This document shows, piece after piece, positions 20,895-29,091 of a stretch of 64,000 nt of DNA. The stretch comes from JAPYTK01 sp964401935. GTDB taxonomy: Bacteria; Myxococcota_A; Polyangia; Polyangiales; Polyangiaceae. The DNA lies in assembly GCA_964401935.1 (NCBI GenBank), contig CAYOAL010000006.1:84149-148148 (forward strand), read 5' to 3'. The stretch's first letter is position 1. Each line of letters opens with the position of its first letter. The position numbers and the translations under genes were made by a program. The notes beneath the pieces were generated by a model, which worked only from the letters and a program-made list of their open reading frames with translations, ran no database searches and was not told the DNA's origin.

Positions 20895-21815
20895 ATGTCA
20901 CGTCGTGCATCCATCGCAATCTTCGCGTCCGCGCTGACGGTCTCGCTCGTCGGCCCCGCGCGTGCCGAGCCGCCGCTCCCCGTCGAGCCCGTCGCCGAGG
21001 GCCGCGAGCCCGACACGGTCGGCGAATACGTCTGGCCGGCTCGCCCTTTCCGCTGGTTCGACTACGCGTACACCGGCGTGCTCGTGGCCGGAGCGGTGGT
21101 GGAGCTCGCGCTGCCGCCCGGCGATCAGGCCGGGGAGAGCCGGCACGCGGGAGGGATCCTCTTCGATGACGCCCTCCACGACGAGGTGGTGCTCGGGGCG
21201 GAGCGGGATCGGCACGCGGTGGCCACCGCCGCCGATCTGATGGTGGGGACGCTCGTCGCGTATCCCGCGATCGTTCCAGCGGCCATCGTTTGGGCCCAAC
21301 GCGGCAGCGCTTTCTCGGCGCTCCAGCTGACCATGATCAACATCCAGGCCTTCGCGTTCACGAGCCTCATCACCGGGGTCACCAAGCGGGTCGCCGACCG
21401 CGAGCGCCCGATCGCGACGCGGTGCTTCGAAGACCCCAACTACGACGAGAACTGCGACTCGGCCGACAACCACTACAGCTTCCCGAGCGGGCACGCCTCG
21501 GTGGCGTTCACCGGTGCCGCGCTCACGTGCCTCCACCACTTCCAGCTGGATCTCATGGGGCGTGCGGGCGACATGATCGTCTGCGCGACCGGGGTCACCA
21601 TGGCTGCCTTTACCGGGATCAGCCGCATGGCCTCCGACAAGCACTACGCGTCGGACGTGCTCGCCGGCGCCACGATCGGCTCGGTGTCGGGGGCGCTCAT
21701 GCCGTGGCTCCTCTACTACGGGTTCGGTGGACCTCCGATGGTCACCGAGACCTCGTTCGTGACCCCGATGGTCACCGAAGACAGGGTCGGCGTGAGGTGG
21801 ATGGGGTTGCTCTGA
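20895..21815 (+). CDS. PAP2-family membrane phosphatase
   Basis: A 306-residue protein with a signal peptide (residues 1-24) and several hydrophobic segments. All three PAP2 (phosphatidic acid phosphatase type 2) motifs are visible: KRVADRERP (Lys-x6-Arg-Pro), PSGHAS with the catalytic His, and SRMASDKHYASDV with the second His. Such enzymes dephosphorylate lipid phosphates such as phosphatidic acid or undecaprenyl diphosphate at the membrane. A short insert with two cysteines (CFEDPNYDENC) lies between motifs 1 and 2. A TGGCA-N7-GTGC sequence 23 bp upstream resembles a sigma-54 promoter, but weakly. Confidence 0.88.
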   Translation: MSRRASIAIFASALTVSLVGPARAEPPLPVEPVAEGREPDTVGEYVWPARPFRWFDYAYTGVLVAGAVVELALPPGDQAGESRHAGGILFDDALHDEVVLGAERDRHAVATAADLMVGTLVAYPAIVPAAIVWAQRGSAFSALQLTMINIQAFAFTSLITGVTKRVADRERPIATRCFEDPNYDENCDSADNHYSFPSGHASVAFTGAALTCLHHFQLDLMGRAGDMIVCATGVTMAAFTGISRMASDKHYASDVLAGATIGSVSGALMPWLLYYGFGGPPMVTETSFVTPMVTEDRVGVRWMGLL

Positions 21816-21901
21816 GCGACACCCACGAGAGGTCGCCGCCGCAGTGACGAACGTCGCGAGGGTTGCTTGTCGTGCTCCGCCGGCGGATCGTGGTGCGGAG
21901 C

Positions 21902-22561
21902 ATGCCCCAGCGAGAGGTTCGTCACGGCGATGGTGTCGCTTGGCTGCGCGCGGCGGAGCTCGGGCGCGAGCACGCGGTCGTCACGTCGCTCCCCGACGTA
22001 TCGGAGCTCACGTTGAACTTCGAAGACTGGCGCTCATGGTTCGTCGCGGTGGCCGAGCTCGTCTGTCGGCGGATCCATCCCGACGCGGTGGCGGTGTTCT
22101 ATCAGACGGACGTCAAACACGACGGACGCTGGGTCGACAAGGGGCACCTCGTCCACGTGGGCGCGGACGCGGCCGGGGCTCACTGTCTTTGGCACAAGAT
22201 CGTCTGTCGCGCGCCGCCCGGCAACACCACCTTCGGCCGCCCCGCCTACGGTCGCCTGCTCGCCTTCTCGCAGGCGCTGCGGGTCGCCCCCGCGCGGTCG
22301 ACGCCCGATGTCTTCCCCGAGCTCGGGGCGATGACGTGGTCGCGGGCGATGCCCATGGCGGCAGCGGTGGCGAGCTGTCGGTTCCTTCGGGAGCACACCG
22401 CGACAGCGGTGGTGGTCGATCCGTTCTGTGGGCGCGGCACCATCCTCGCGGTGGCCAACCACTTCGGTCTCGACGCGGTCGGGGTGGAGATCTCGAAGAA
22501 GCGCTGCCGCAAGGCGCAAAAGCTCACCCTCGCGGCGGACGCCGCCGTCGACGGGCGTTGA
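21902..22561 (+). CDS. Class I SAM-dependent methyltransferase (DNA/RNA methylase-like)
   Basis: A 219-residue protein. The C-terminal motif VVDPFCGRGTILAVANHFGLDAVGVEIS is the SAM-binding motif I and II of the N6/N4-methylase and Trm11-like group, and the N-terminal HGDGVAWL...AVVTSLPD corresponds to the region where DNA methylases carry (D/N)PPY; here it reads SLPD, so the target base may differ or catalysis be altered. Start chosen at ATG 21902; in-frame TTG 21863 and GTG 21890/21893 are possible. Stands alone between the PAP2 gene and the zinc-ribbon protein; no restriction endonuclease is nearby. Confidence 0.75.
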   Translation: MPQREVRHGDGVAWLRAAELGREHAVVTSLPDVSELTLNFEDWRSWFVAVAELVCRRIHPDAVAVFYQTDVKHDGRWVDKGHLVHVGADAAGAHCLWHKIVCRAPPGNTTFGRPAYGRLLAFSQALRVAPARSTPDVFPELGAMTWSRAMPMAAAVASCRFLREHTATAVVVDPFCGRGTILAVANHFGLDAVGVEISKKRCRKAQKLTLAADAAVDGR

Positions 22562-22652
22562 CCGCCTGCGGCGCCCGAGGCTCTCGGCGCGCCGCGCCAC
22601 GTCGCCGCAAAGCAGGCCCCCGCGGGCACCGCGTGGCGACTACACTGCACGC

Positions 22653-24812
22653 GTGGGTGAACCGCGACGCGGCACGCTGCGCTTCCCGCTCCTCGTCGGA
22701 ACCGGCGCGTTGCGCACGCTCGCGTTCCCTCCCGCGGTGGTGCTGCTGCTCTGCGCCGTGTTCTCGACGATCTACCTCGAGGGGCCCGACTGGCCCGATG
22801 GCGACACATGGCGCAAGGTGGGTTTCCTCGGGCCGGTCATCGCGGTGGTGCTGTTCCTGTCGCCGCTCGCGCTCCTCGGGTGGCTGGGCCGGGTGCGCGC
22901 GATGCTCGCCGATGCGGTGCGAACCCGCGCCTGTGACCTGCTCCTCTCCGACACCGGGCTCGCGGTCGTCGGGGGTCGGGCGGATGGCTTTCTCGTGGGC
23001 TGGGACGAGCTTCGGGGCGCGGTCATCTCGTGGAGTGACGCGGAGGGCCTGTCCCTCGGCGTCTCGGGGCGCACCCTGACGATCCCCGCGCCCCGCGACG
23101 CGCAGGAGCGGGAGTCGCTGCGCAGCGTGGCCGAGACCTTGATCGCCACGCGTGATGGTGTCGTGGTGGGCGCGCCGCGCCGAGAGCCGCCGGGCGTCGT
23201 GGCCTGTGTGGAGTGTGCTGCGCCGCTCGCTCCGGCCACGACCGCGCTCGCGGAGTGCGGACACTGCCACACCCAGAACGAGCTCCCGAGCGCCCTCGTC
23301 GAGAAGGCGCGGGCGCTCACGACGCTAAGAAGAGAGCAGCGGCGCGACGAGCGACGGCTGCGCATGTTGAGGCGGCAGCCGGGCCCGTGGGCCGCCAACG
23401 CGGTGGCGTTCGTCGCCGGCGGCGCGGTGCTCCTCGGCGGTATCGTCGCCGCGTTCGTCACCGCCGGGTTCGGCTTCGTCGATGGACGGCAAGCGGGGAT
23501 GCCCCGCATGCACGGCGCGTGGCTGGGGGTGGGCGGGGCTTGCCTCCTCCTGATCGGCGCCTCGAGCTGGCTGCTCGCGACGCGTCGTGCGCTGCGCCTC
23601 TTGACGTTGGGTTTTTCGGCGCGGGCTCCGGCTCGAGACGGCGAGCCGATGGCCTGCCGCGAGTGTGCCGGTCCGCTCCCCGAGCCGGCCGCGGGGCAGA
23701 TGCTGCTCGCCTGCGTTTACTGCCACACCACCAACGTTCGCGCGTTGGACGCGCGGCTCCACGCGGCGATGGTGACCGCGGCCCCGCAGGCTCCGACGAT
23801 AGGCCCCCGGGACGTGCTCGGCCGCGTCGCGCGCCGGCGCATGGCGGCGGCGGTGGTGTTCGTGGCCGGCCTCGCCTCGATCGCGGCGGGGGCGGCGTGG
23901 CGCCTCGCTTACGTCCCGCTCTTGGTGATCGATCTGGGCGCCGTCGAGGTGCCCTTCGAGCCCGTCCCGGTGAGGTTCTCGCCAGCACCGGTGGAGCCCG
24001 GTCCCGACGCGAGCGCGATCCACCGCGTGGGTCGGTTCGGCGACGCCGTCCTCGCGCTCCTGCCCGGACCCGGCTCGCGCCTCGACGTCGTCGCCATGTT
24101 CGAGGGCGAGACCCGCGTGTACGAGCACGGCGCGCAAGCCCCGTGGCTCGTGTGGCGCGCTGGTCCCACGCTCTGGACGCGCGCTCCGGGGGGCGTCGCC
24201 GCGCTCCTGCCCACTGGCCTGACCACGTTCGATGAGGCGGGGACGGCGCACCTCCGTCACCGCTTTGCCGAGCTCGAGGATCCGCGGGCGGTCGCCTTGT
24301 CGGCCGACGCCGGGGCGGGCTTCTTGGTGACGACGCGGGCCTCGTCCCATGGGCACCTGCGCCTGCGACAGCTCGACGGGCGGGGCGCGCCGATCGTGCA
24401 CGAAGACGTGCGAGAGGCGGCGGTGCACCCCGACGGCACCCGCGTCGCGGTCACCGTCGTGGTCGACGAGCGCTTTCACCTCGTGATGCTCACCTCGTTG
24501 GCCGCTCCGGGCGGCAGGCTCCTCACCCGCGGCCGCGGTCACGTCAGCTGTCCCACGTGGTCACCGGATGGCACCGCGCTGGCGTTCCTCTCCGAGCCGG
24601 TGCGCGACGAGAGCCAATACTCCATCTTCTATGGGCGGCGCGCCCTCTTCGCGCTCGACCTCGAGACGAACGCGCTCCTTCGGCTCACCCAAGGTACCGA
24701 TCTCGCGCGCACGTGTCCGGCGTGGACGTCGGACGGGCTCTTCGTCGTCGCTACCGAGCAAGAGCATCCGACCGCGCCGTTCGTTCGCACCCTGCTCCGC
24801 GTCGAGCGCTGA
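22653..24812 (+). CDS. Multi-pass membrane protein with two zinc ribbons and C-terminal beta-propeller
   Basis: A 719-residue protein from the GTG at 22653. Two N-terminal transmembrane helices (about 15-35 and 55-75), then a PH-like/cytosolic region, a first zinc ribbon (CVECAAPL...CGHCHTQN), two more helices, a second zinc ribbon (CRECAGPL...CVYCHTTN), another helix, and a C-terminal region of about 300 residues with TolB/WD40-type strands (AVHPDGTRVAVT, CPTWSPDGTALAFL), probably a propeller on the far side of the membrane. I do not recognise the full architecture as a known family. The stop codon falls inside the first unit of a short tandem repeat. Confidence 0.7.
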   Translation: MGEPRRGTLRFPLLVGTGALRTLAFPPAVVLLLCAVFSTIYLEGPDWPDGDTWRKVGFLGPVIAVVLFLSPLALLGWLGRVRAMLADAVRTRACDLLLSDTGLAVVGGRADGFLVGWDELRGAVISWSDAEGLSLGVSGRTLTIPAPRDAQERESLRSVAETLIATRDGVVVGAPRREPPGVVACVECAAPLAPATTALAECGHCHTQNELPSALVEKARALTTLRREQRRDERRLRMLRRQPGPWAANAVAFVAGGAVLLGGIVAAFVTAGFGFVDGRQAGMPRMHGAWLGVGGACLLLIGASSWLLATRRALRLLTLGFSARAPARDGEPMACRECAGPLPEPAAGQMLLACVYCHTTNVRALDARLHAAMVTAAPQAPTIGPRDVLGRVARRRMAAAVVFVAGLASIAAGAAWRLAYVPLLVIDLGAVEVPFEPVPVRFSPAPVEPGPDASAIHRVGRFGDAVLALLPGPGSRLDVVAMFEGETRVYEHGAQAPWLVWRAGPTLWTRAPGGVAALLPTGLTTFDEAGTAHLRHRFAELEDPRAVALSADAGAGFLVTTRASSHGHLRLRQLDGRGAPIVHEDVREAAVHPDGTRVAVTVVVDERFHLVMLTSLAAPGGRLLTRGRGHVSCPTWSPDGTALAFLSEPVRDESQYSIFYGRRALFALDLETNALLRLTQGTDLARTCPAWTSDGLFVVATEQEHPTAPFVRTLLRVER

Positions 24813-24900
24813 GGCGTCGAGCGCTGAGGCGTCGAGCGCTGGGCGTCGAGCGCTGAGCGTCGAGCGCTGAAGCGTCGAGCGCTGAAGCGTCGAGCGCCGA
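24800..24900. repeat. Minisatellite, about seven units of a 14-15 bp repeat
   Basis: Seven tandem units of GTCGAGCGCTGAGGC with small variants (14 or 15 bp; GGC, GC or AGC at the junction) run from the last codons of the zinc-ribbon protein gene into the intergenic region. The first unit contains that gene's own TGA stop and final Val-Glu-Arg codons, so the array looks like a local expansion of the gene terminus. Each unit holds GAGCGCT, a near-palindromic core. Confidence 0.85.
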
Positions 24901-25032
24901 CTTACTCGCGCGAGGAGCGGGTGTGGACGCGCGCGTTGGGGGCCTCTCGCGCACAGCCGGGCGAGCTTGGGCTCATCGCTTCGGGCGGCAAAGTGCGAGC
25001 CTCGGTCGGGTTTCGGCGATACGCTCTCATGC

Positions 25033-25242
25033 ATGATGGGGCTCGTCGATCACACGCCGGAGGGCCTCCGCGCCCCCGACCTCGAGGCGGCGGTCGCCGC
25101 TCATCGGACACTCGATCAGGTGGTGCGGTGGGGCGTGGCGCGCGGCCACGTCGTGACCCGGGTGGTGCACCAGGACGAGTACACCCTCGACGTGGTCCTG
25201 CCCATCGGCGACGGGTTGTTTCTCGTGTACGACACCACCTGA
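25033..25242 (+). CDS. Small hypothetical protein
   Basis: A 69-residue acidic protein starting at ATG 25033 (a second ATG follows directly at 25036). No signal peptide, transmembrane segment or known motif is visible; the sequence has an amphipathic helix near the start (PDLEAAVAAHRTL) and beta-type segments later (VVLPIGDGLFLVYD). It is followed after 9 bp by another small ORF in the same direction. Codon usage is GC-rich at third positions like its neighbours, which supports coding. Function unknown. Confidence 0.5.
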   Translation: MMGLVDHTPEGLRAPDLEAAVAAHRTLDQVVRWGVARGHVVTRVVHQDEYTLDVVLPIGDGLFLVYDTT

Positions 25243-25251
25243 CTGGGCGGC

Positions 25252-25434
25252 GTGACGGCGGTCGCCGTCTGGGACCACGAGCCGAGCGCCGACGAGCTGC
25301 TCGACGCGCGCGTCGCCTCGGGCTGGACGCCCACCCCGACGAGCACGGTGCACGGGGAGGTGATCATGGGCCACGCGTGCACCCGCTTCGGGCGCTGTCC
25401 CCCGGAGGGAGTGCCGGTGGGTTGCGCGCTCTGA
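25252..25434 (+). CDS. Small hypothetical protein
   Basis: A 60-residue protein from a GTG start, 9 bp behind the preceding small ORF. It starts with a beta-type segment and an acidic helix (EPSADELLDARVASG) and ends with two cysteines in HACTRFGRCPP. No family recognised. Together with the 69-residue ORF it may be a two-gene unit, but no other evidence supports a function. Confidence 0.4.
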   Translation: MTAVAVWDHEPSADELLDARVASGWTPTPTSTVHGEVIMGHACTRFGRCPPEGVPVGCAL

Positions 25435-25750
25435 AGACCCAACGTGGGTGCGCCTCATAGGCCCGAGAGCGGGCCAACCGGAATTCATGCTGTAATTGAA
25501 TTGTGACGTTGGTTGGGGTGGAAGGTCAAGGATGCAGTGGCTGAGATGCTCGGCCGCGCACAGAGGGCTTCGAACGTGGCGCCGCCGCTGCGCACGGCTT
25601 GCCGCTTTGGGTGCGTCACTTCGGCGCGTGGGGTGGGGGATGTCTGGGGCATGCCTTGGTGGGCGCGCTGGTTTGAGGCGTAACGTGGGGGATGGCGCCT
25701 GGGTGGTGGTGTGCCGCCTTGGTGCGATCCTTGCTACGCTCTCCTTGCCC
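25435..25750. other. 316-bp non-coding region with an AT-rich inverted repeat upstream of the AraC gene
   Basis: No convincing gene is seen here; the frame leading into the AraC gene is open but encodes Arg/Trp-rich noise. The patch at about 25480-25512 is distinctly AT-rich against its surroundings and probably holds the promoter. Within it, AATTCA (25482-25487) and TGAATT (25497-25502) form an inverted repeat with a 9-bp spacer, and CCAACC/GGTTGG arms flank it at about 25474-25479 and 25510-25515. Confidence 0.5.
25482..25502. promoter_or_regulatory. AT-rich inverted repeat, candidate operator
   Basis: Arms AATTCA and TGAATT separated by 9 bp, in an AT-rich island 250 bp upstream of the AraC-family gene. 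A second pair of arms (CCAACC and GGTTGG) flanks the island, which could mark a regulator site or a hairpin. Confidence 0.35.
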
Positions 25751-26569
25751 ATGCCGAGTCTCAAGCCCAACCGTCAAGCGCCGCACGGCTTGCTCCTCGA
25801 GCACGACGAGGCGGTGACCACGCGGGTGGGTCTGCGGCGGTGGCGTCATCGTGGCCCCGTGCTGCCGCGCTGGCCGTCTGCGGCCCACGACACGGTGGAG
25901 GTGGCGTGGGCCGAGGAGGGGGGCATGGTCTACCGCGTGGGCCGGCAGTCGTTGCACGCTGGGCCCGGAGAGGTGGTGGTGGTTCCCGCCCAGGCCGAGC
26001 ATCACACGGGGATCGAGCCGAACACGGTGGCCACGTCGGTGCAGCTGAGCGCGACCCTGGTGGCCGAGATCCGCGACGTGATGGGGGGGACCGTGGAGCT
26101 CGGCGTGCTCCGCGATCCAGGCATGGTGTCGCTGGGGCAGCTCATCCTCGAGGAGGCACGCTCCGGGGAGCGCGGCCGCTTCCTCACCACGGAGGCGCTC
26201 GCGGAGGCGCTCACGGTGCGCCTCTTGCGAGCCGGCGAGTCGGCGCCGGGCGCGACGGGCGCGGATCCACGGATCGTGCGCGCGGTGGACGAGGTGCGTG
26301 CCCGCTACGCGGAGCCGCTCACCATCGACGAGCTCGCGAAGGCGGCCGGCATGAGCCGGTATCATTTCAGCCGGGCCTTTCGCCGCCACGTGGGCGCCAG
26401 CCCCTACCAGTATCTCACGAGCCTGCGCGTGCGGCGGGCCGCAGAGCTCTTGCGCAAGGGGCGCCACAATGTGACGGAGGCGGCCTTCAGCGTGGGGGTG
26501 TTCGATCTGGGCCGCTTCGCGCGGGCGTTTCGCAAAGAGATGGGCTGCTCGCCGTCGCGCTTTCACTGA
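25751..26569 (+). CDS. AraC-family transcriptional regulator
   Basis: A 272-residue regulator. Residues about 20-110 form a cupin-type effector domain (TVEVAWAEEG, the HAGPGEVVVVP strand, AEHHTGI). Residues about 172-272 carry the two AraC helix-turn-helix motifs: IDELAKAAGMSRYHFSRAFRRHVGASPYQYL and the second helix pair with the NVTEAAFSVGVFDLGRFARAF block. ATG at 25751 chosen; the frame is open to 25496 without plausible sequence. It probably binds a small ligand in the cupin. No target operon is obvious; a 200-bp gap with a minisatellite follows it. Confidence 0.9.
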   Translation: MPSLKPNRQAPHGLLLEHDEAVTTRVGLRRWRHRGPVLPRWPSAAHDTVEVAWAEEGGMVYRVGRQSLHAGPGEVVVVPAQAEHHTGIEPNTVATSVQLSATLVAEIRDVMGGTVELGVLRDPGMVSLGQLILEEARSGERGRFLTTEALAEALTVRLLRAGESAPGATGADPRIVRAVDEVRARYAEPLTIDELAKAAGMSRYHFSRAFRRHVGASPYQYLTSLRVRRAAELLRKGRHNVTEAAFSVGVFDLGRFARAFRKEMGCSPSRFH

Positions 26570-26585
26570 CGCCGAGCGAGCGGCC

Positions 26586-26687
26586 GCGTCGAGGGAAGCG
26601 TGCGCGTCGAGGAGCGTGCGTCGAGGGAGGCGTGCGGGCGTCGAGGAGCGTGCATCGAGGGAGGAGGCCTGGTCGAGGGAGCGTGCG
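26586..26687. repeat. Second minisatellite, about six imperfect units
   Basis: Six imperfect tandem units with the core TCGAGGGAGCGTGC (variants TCGAGGAGC and TCGAGGGAGGC) lie directly after the AraC gene stop. The GCGTCGAG core is shared with the array at 24800-24900, so the two arrays flanking the AraC gene may be related. Confidence 0.75.
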
Positions 26688-26773
26688 GCGATGGAGGGCG
26701 CGAAGGCACGAATCGCTCGGCGAAGCGCACGAAACGCATCGTGCTGGCGGAGTGGATTGGATACTCCTTGGGC

Positions 26774-27304
26774 ATGACCAGAACGTGGTGGAGCTTGCTC
26801 CTCGTCGGTGGGTTGCTCAGCGGCTGCGCGGATGACGTCGAGACGACGGCCCCGGTATCGCGCGTGTTCTTCACGCCCGATGCGTCGAGCTCCGGCGCGG
26901 CGTTGTGGCTCGAGGCCGAGCGCGTTCCCGACGGAGTCGCAGTGACCCTGTGGGGTCGCGAGCTCGGCGACGTGTTCGGTTGGTCCGCACACGTGGCGGG
27001 CCTCGACGCGGCCCTCGTCGTGAGCTCGGCGACGGTCGAGGAGCGGCTCGGTCCGGCCGAGGAAGCGCTCTACCTCGCCGCCCCGCGGCCTGGCGACGTG
27101 GCCCTCGGGGGGAGTCGCCGCGCGCCCGAGCTCGGCGACGTGAGCCTCGCGGAGGCGGCGACGCTCGCCTCGGTCAGGCTCCACGCCGCGGGGGCCGTGG
27201 TGTCGCGTCTCGAGCTCGCGCAGGCCGTCGTGCGCCGCGCGGACGGCAGCTACGTGGGCGTGACCACCGCCGGTGGAACGCTCGACACCGAGGGAGGGCG
27301 CTGA
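26774..27304 (+). CDS. Hypothetical lipoprotein upstream of peptidase
   Basis: A 176-residue lipoprotein: signal with lipobox LLSGC (Cys18). The remainder is one beta-rich domain of about 150 residues that reads like a cohesin-type or immunoglobulin-like fold (alternating V/A/L strands, ELGDVFGWSAHVAGLDAALVV). The next gene, a peptidase with a dockerin-like tail, starts 1 bp after its stop; a cohesin-like surface partner would make sense there, but that is inference. ATG at 26774 chosen. Confidence 0.65.
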   Translation: MTRTWWSLLLVGGLLSGCADDVETTAPVSRVFFTPDASSSGAALWLEAERVPDGVAVTLWGRELGDVFGWSAHVAGLDAALVVSSATVEERLGPAEEALYLAAPRPGDVALGGSRRAPELGDVSLAEAATLASVRLHAAGAVVSRLELAQAVVRRADGSYVGVTTAGGTLDTEGGR

Positions 27305-27305
27305 C

Positions 27306-29072
27306 ATGCCGCGCGCGATCTTCCGGGGGCTCACCGCCCTCTGTTCGTTGACGTCGGTCGCGATGGTCGAGGTGGCGGTCGCCCAAGAGTTGGACGTGAC
27401 GCGGCAGGACGTGGTGATCGATCTCACCCAACCCGGCGAGCTGCACATCGAGCTCGACATCGTGGCTCGGGCTACGACGGCGACCGACGCGCTCTTGCTC
27501 CCCATGCCGCTCGTGCCCCACGTGACGGCCACCGTCGATGGCGTCGCGGCGACGGTGACGGCGGTCGGCGGCGCCCAGGCTCTGCGGATCGGGTTCCCTG
27601 TCGAGCTCGCGGCTGGGGAGGAGGCGCAGGTGGTCATCACCATGAGTGGCCCGCCGAGCTGCGGTGGGAGCGCGGCGTTCTGCTTCCACTCCCCCACCGA
27701 GACGATCCTCACCGTGCCGCAGCCAGGGAGCGCGTGGCACTACGGGAGCTACTCGGCGCTGGATCCCTACGTGGGCAGCGTGGAGGTGCTGGCGCCGAGC
27801 GCGTTCACGGTGGTGGCGGGGCAGGGGGCCCCGGTCAGCGTGGTTGCAGAGGGAGCTGCCCAGCGCTGGCGCTTCGACGTGGCCACGCCCACCGAGCTCC
27901 TCGGGCTGTACGCCGGCACACCGCAGACGCTCACGGTGGATGGCCCCATCCCCGTCACCGCGCTCTATCACGCGAGCGAGCACGACGCGGAGGTGGTGGC
28001 CCGCGCCGTCGAGGTGGCGTCCGAGCTCTTGCCGATCTTCGGTGCGCAGTACGGCCCACTCCCCGTCGATCACGTGCACCTGATCACCACCCCGAAGAAT
28101 TTCGTGGCCGGAGGCTTGGGCCTGCTCGGTCAGGTGTTCTTCAACGGGGTGGTGTTCTCCTCGCACGACTACCTCGCGGAGCAAGGCACCGCCCACGAGC
28201 TCGCGCACAGCTGGTGGGGCAACCTCGCGAGCGGGGCGGCGTTCCACGAGGCGTACTTCTTGGGGGAGGGAATGGCCGAGTATGCGGCATGGCGCGCGCT
28301 CGGCGTCGCGCGGTCGCCAGCGGTGCGAACGGCAGGGATGCGGATGAACGCGGTGTGGTACCAGTATCGGCGTCCCAACGACGTGGACGTGCCCATCCTC
28401 GCCTTCAACGTGGGGTCCTCTTCGGCCTATGTGCACGTGACGTATCACAAGGGAGCCCTCGTGATGCGCGCGCTCGAGGAGACGCTCGGAGAGGCGGCGA
28501 TGGGCCGGGCGCTCGAGCGCTTCGTGGCCAGGGGCTACGGACAGCTCTCTATCGCTGGGCTCATCGAGGACGTGCTCACCGAGAGCGGGTTCGACGCCAC
28601 GACGTTCGTCGATCAGTGGATGCGAGCGACCGGCTTCCCCTACCTCTACGTGACCCCGACCTGGGACGGCGACGCCGTGGAGCTCACCGTCGAGGTGGTG
28701 GGGGCCTTCGATCTGAGCCTGCCGATCCGCTTCACGTTCCCCGATGGCTCGACGCGTGAGGAGCAGGTCGCGCTGGCCCAGGGCGTGACCACGCACCGCT
28801 TCGAGCTCGAGGAGCGACCCGCCGCCGTCGCCCTCGATCCAGACTGGACGATGCCGCGCGAGGTGGCCGCGGCCTCGCCCGCCGACGTAAACCTCGACGC
28901 GACGGTGGACGCCGCCGATCTCATCGACGTCGCCCTTCGCGTGGGCAGCTACCTCCCCGACGAGCGCCGCGTCGACGGCGGCTACGATCCGCTGTTCGAC
29001 GTGGATCGCGATCGGGTGGTGGGGCCTGTCGATCTCGACGCGGTGGTGGCCGCCGCCCTCGCCACGCCCTGA
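27306..29072 (+). CDS. M1-like zinc aminopeptidase with C-terminal dockerin-like repeats
   Basis: A 588-residue secreted peptidase with a signal peptide ending near VAVA. The N-terminal half is beta-rich like the M1 N-domain; the gluzincin site HELAHSWWGN begins at His297 (His297, Glu298, His301) and the third zinc ligand is Glu321 in FLGEGMAEY. The usual GxMEN substrate motif is not seen, so specificity may differ. Residues about 530-588 contain two calcium-loop repeats (DVNLDATVDAADL and DVDRDRVVGPVDL), which match the duplicated F-hand of type I dockerins, docking modules for cohesins. Starts 1 bp after the upstream lipoprotein stop. Confidence 0.85.
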   Translation: MPRAIFRGLTALCSLTSVAMVEVAVAQELDVTRQDVVIDLTQPGELHIELDIVARATTATDALLLPMPLVPHVTATVDGVAATVTAVGGAQALRIGFPVELAAGEEAQVVITMSGPPSCGGSAAFCFHSPTETILTVPQPGSAWHYGSYSALDPYVGSVEVLAPSAFTVVAGQGAPVSVVAEGAAQRWRFDVATPTELLGLYAGTPQTLTVDGPIPVTALYHASEHDAEVVARAVEVASELLPIFGAQYGPLPVDHVHLITTPKNFVAGGLGLLGQVFFNGVVFSSHDYLAEQGTAHELAHSWWGNLASGAAFHEAYFLGEGMAEYAAWRALGVARSPAVRTAGMRMNAVWYQYRRPNDVDVPILAFNVGSSSAYVHVTYHKGALVMRALEETLGEAAMGRALERFVARGYGQLSIAGLIEDVLTESGFDATTFVDQWMRATGFPYLYVTPTWDGDAVELTVEVVGAFDLSLPIRFTFPDGSTREEQVALAQGVTTHRFELEERPAAVALDPDWTMPREVAAASPADVNLDATVDAADLIDVALRVGSYLPDERRVDGGYDPLFDVDRDRVVGPVDLDAVVAAALATP

Positions 29073-29091
29073 GCCAGCGCCGACCCGCTGC

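Noticed and set aside
24800..24900. CRISPR array
   Set aside because: Repeats are back-to-back 14-15 bp units without spacers; no cas genes in the window.
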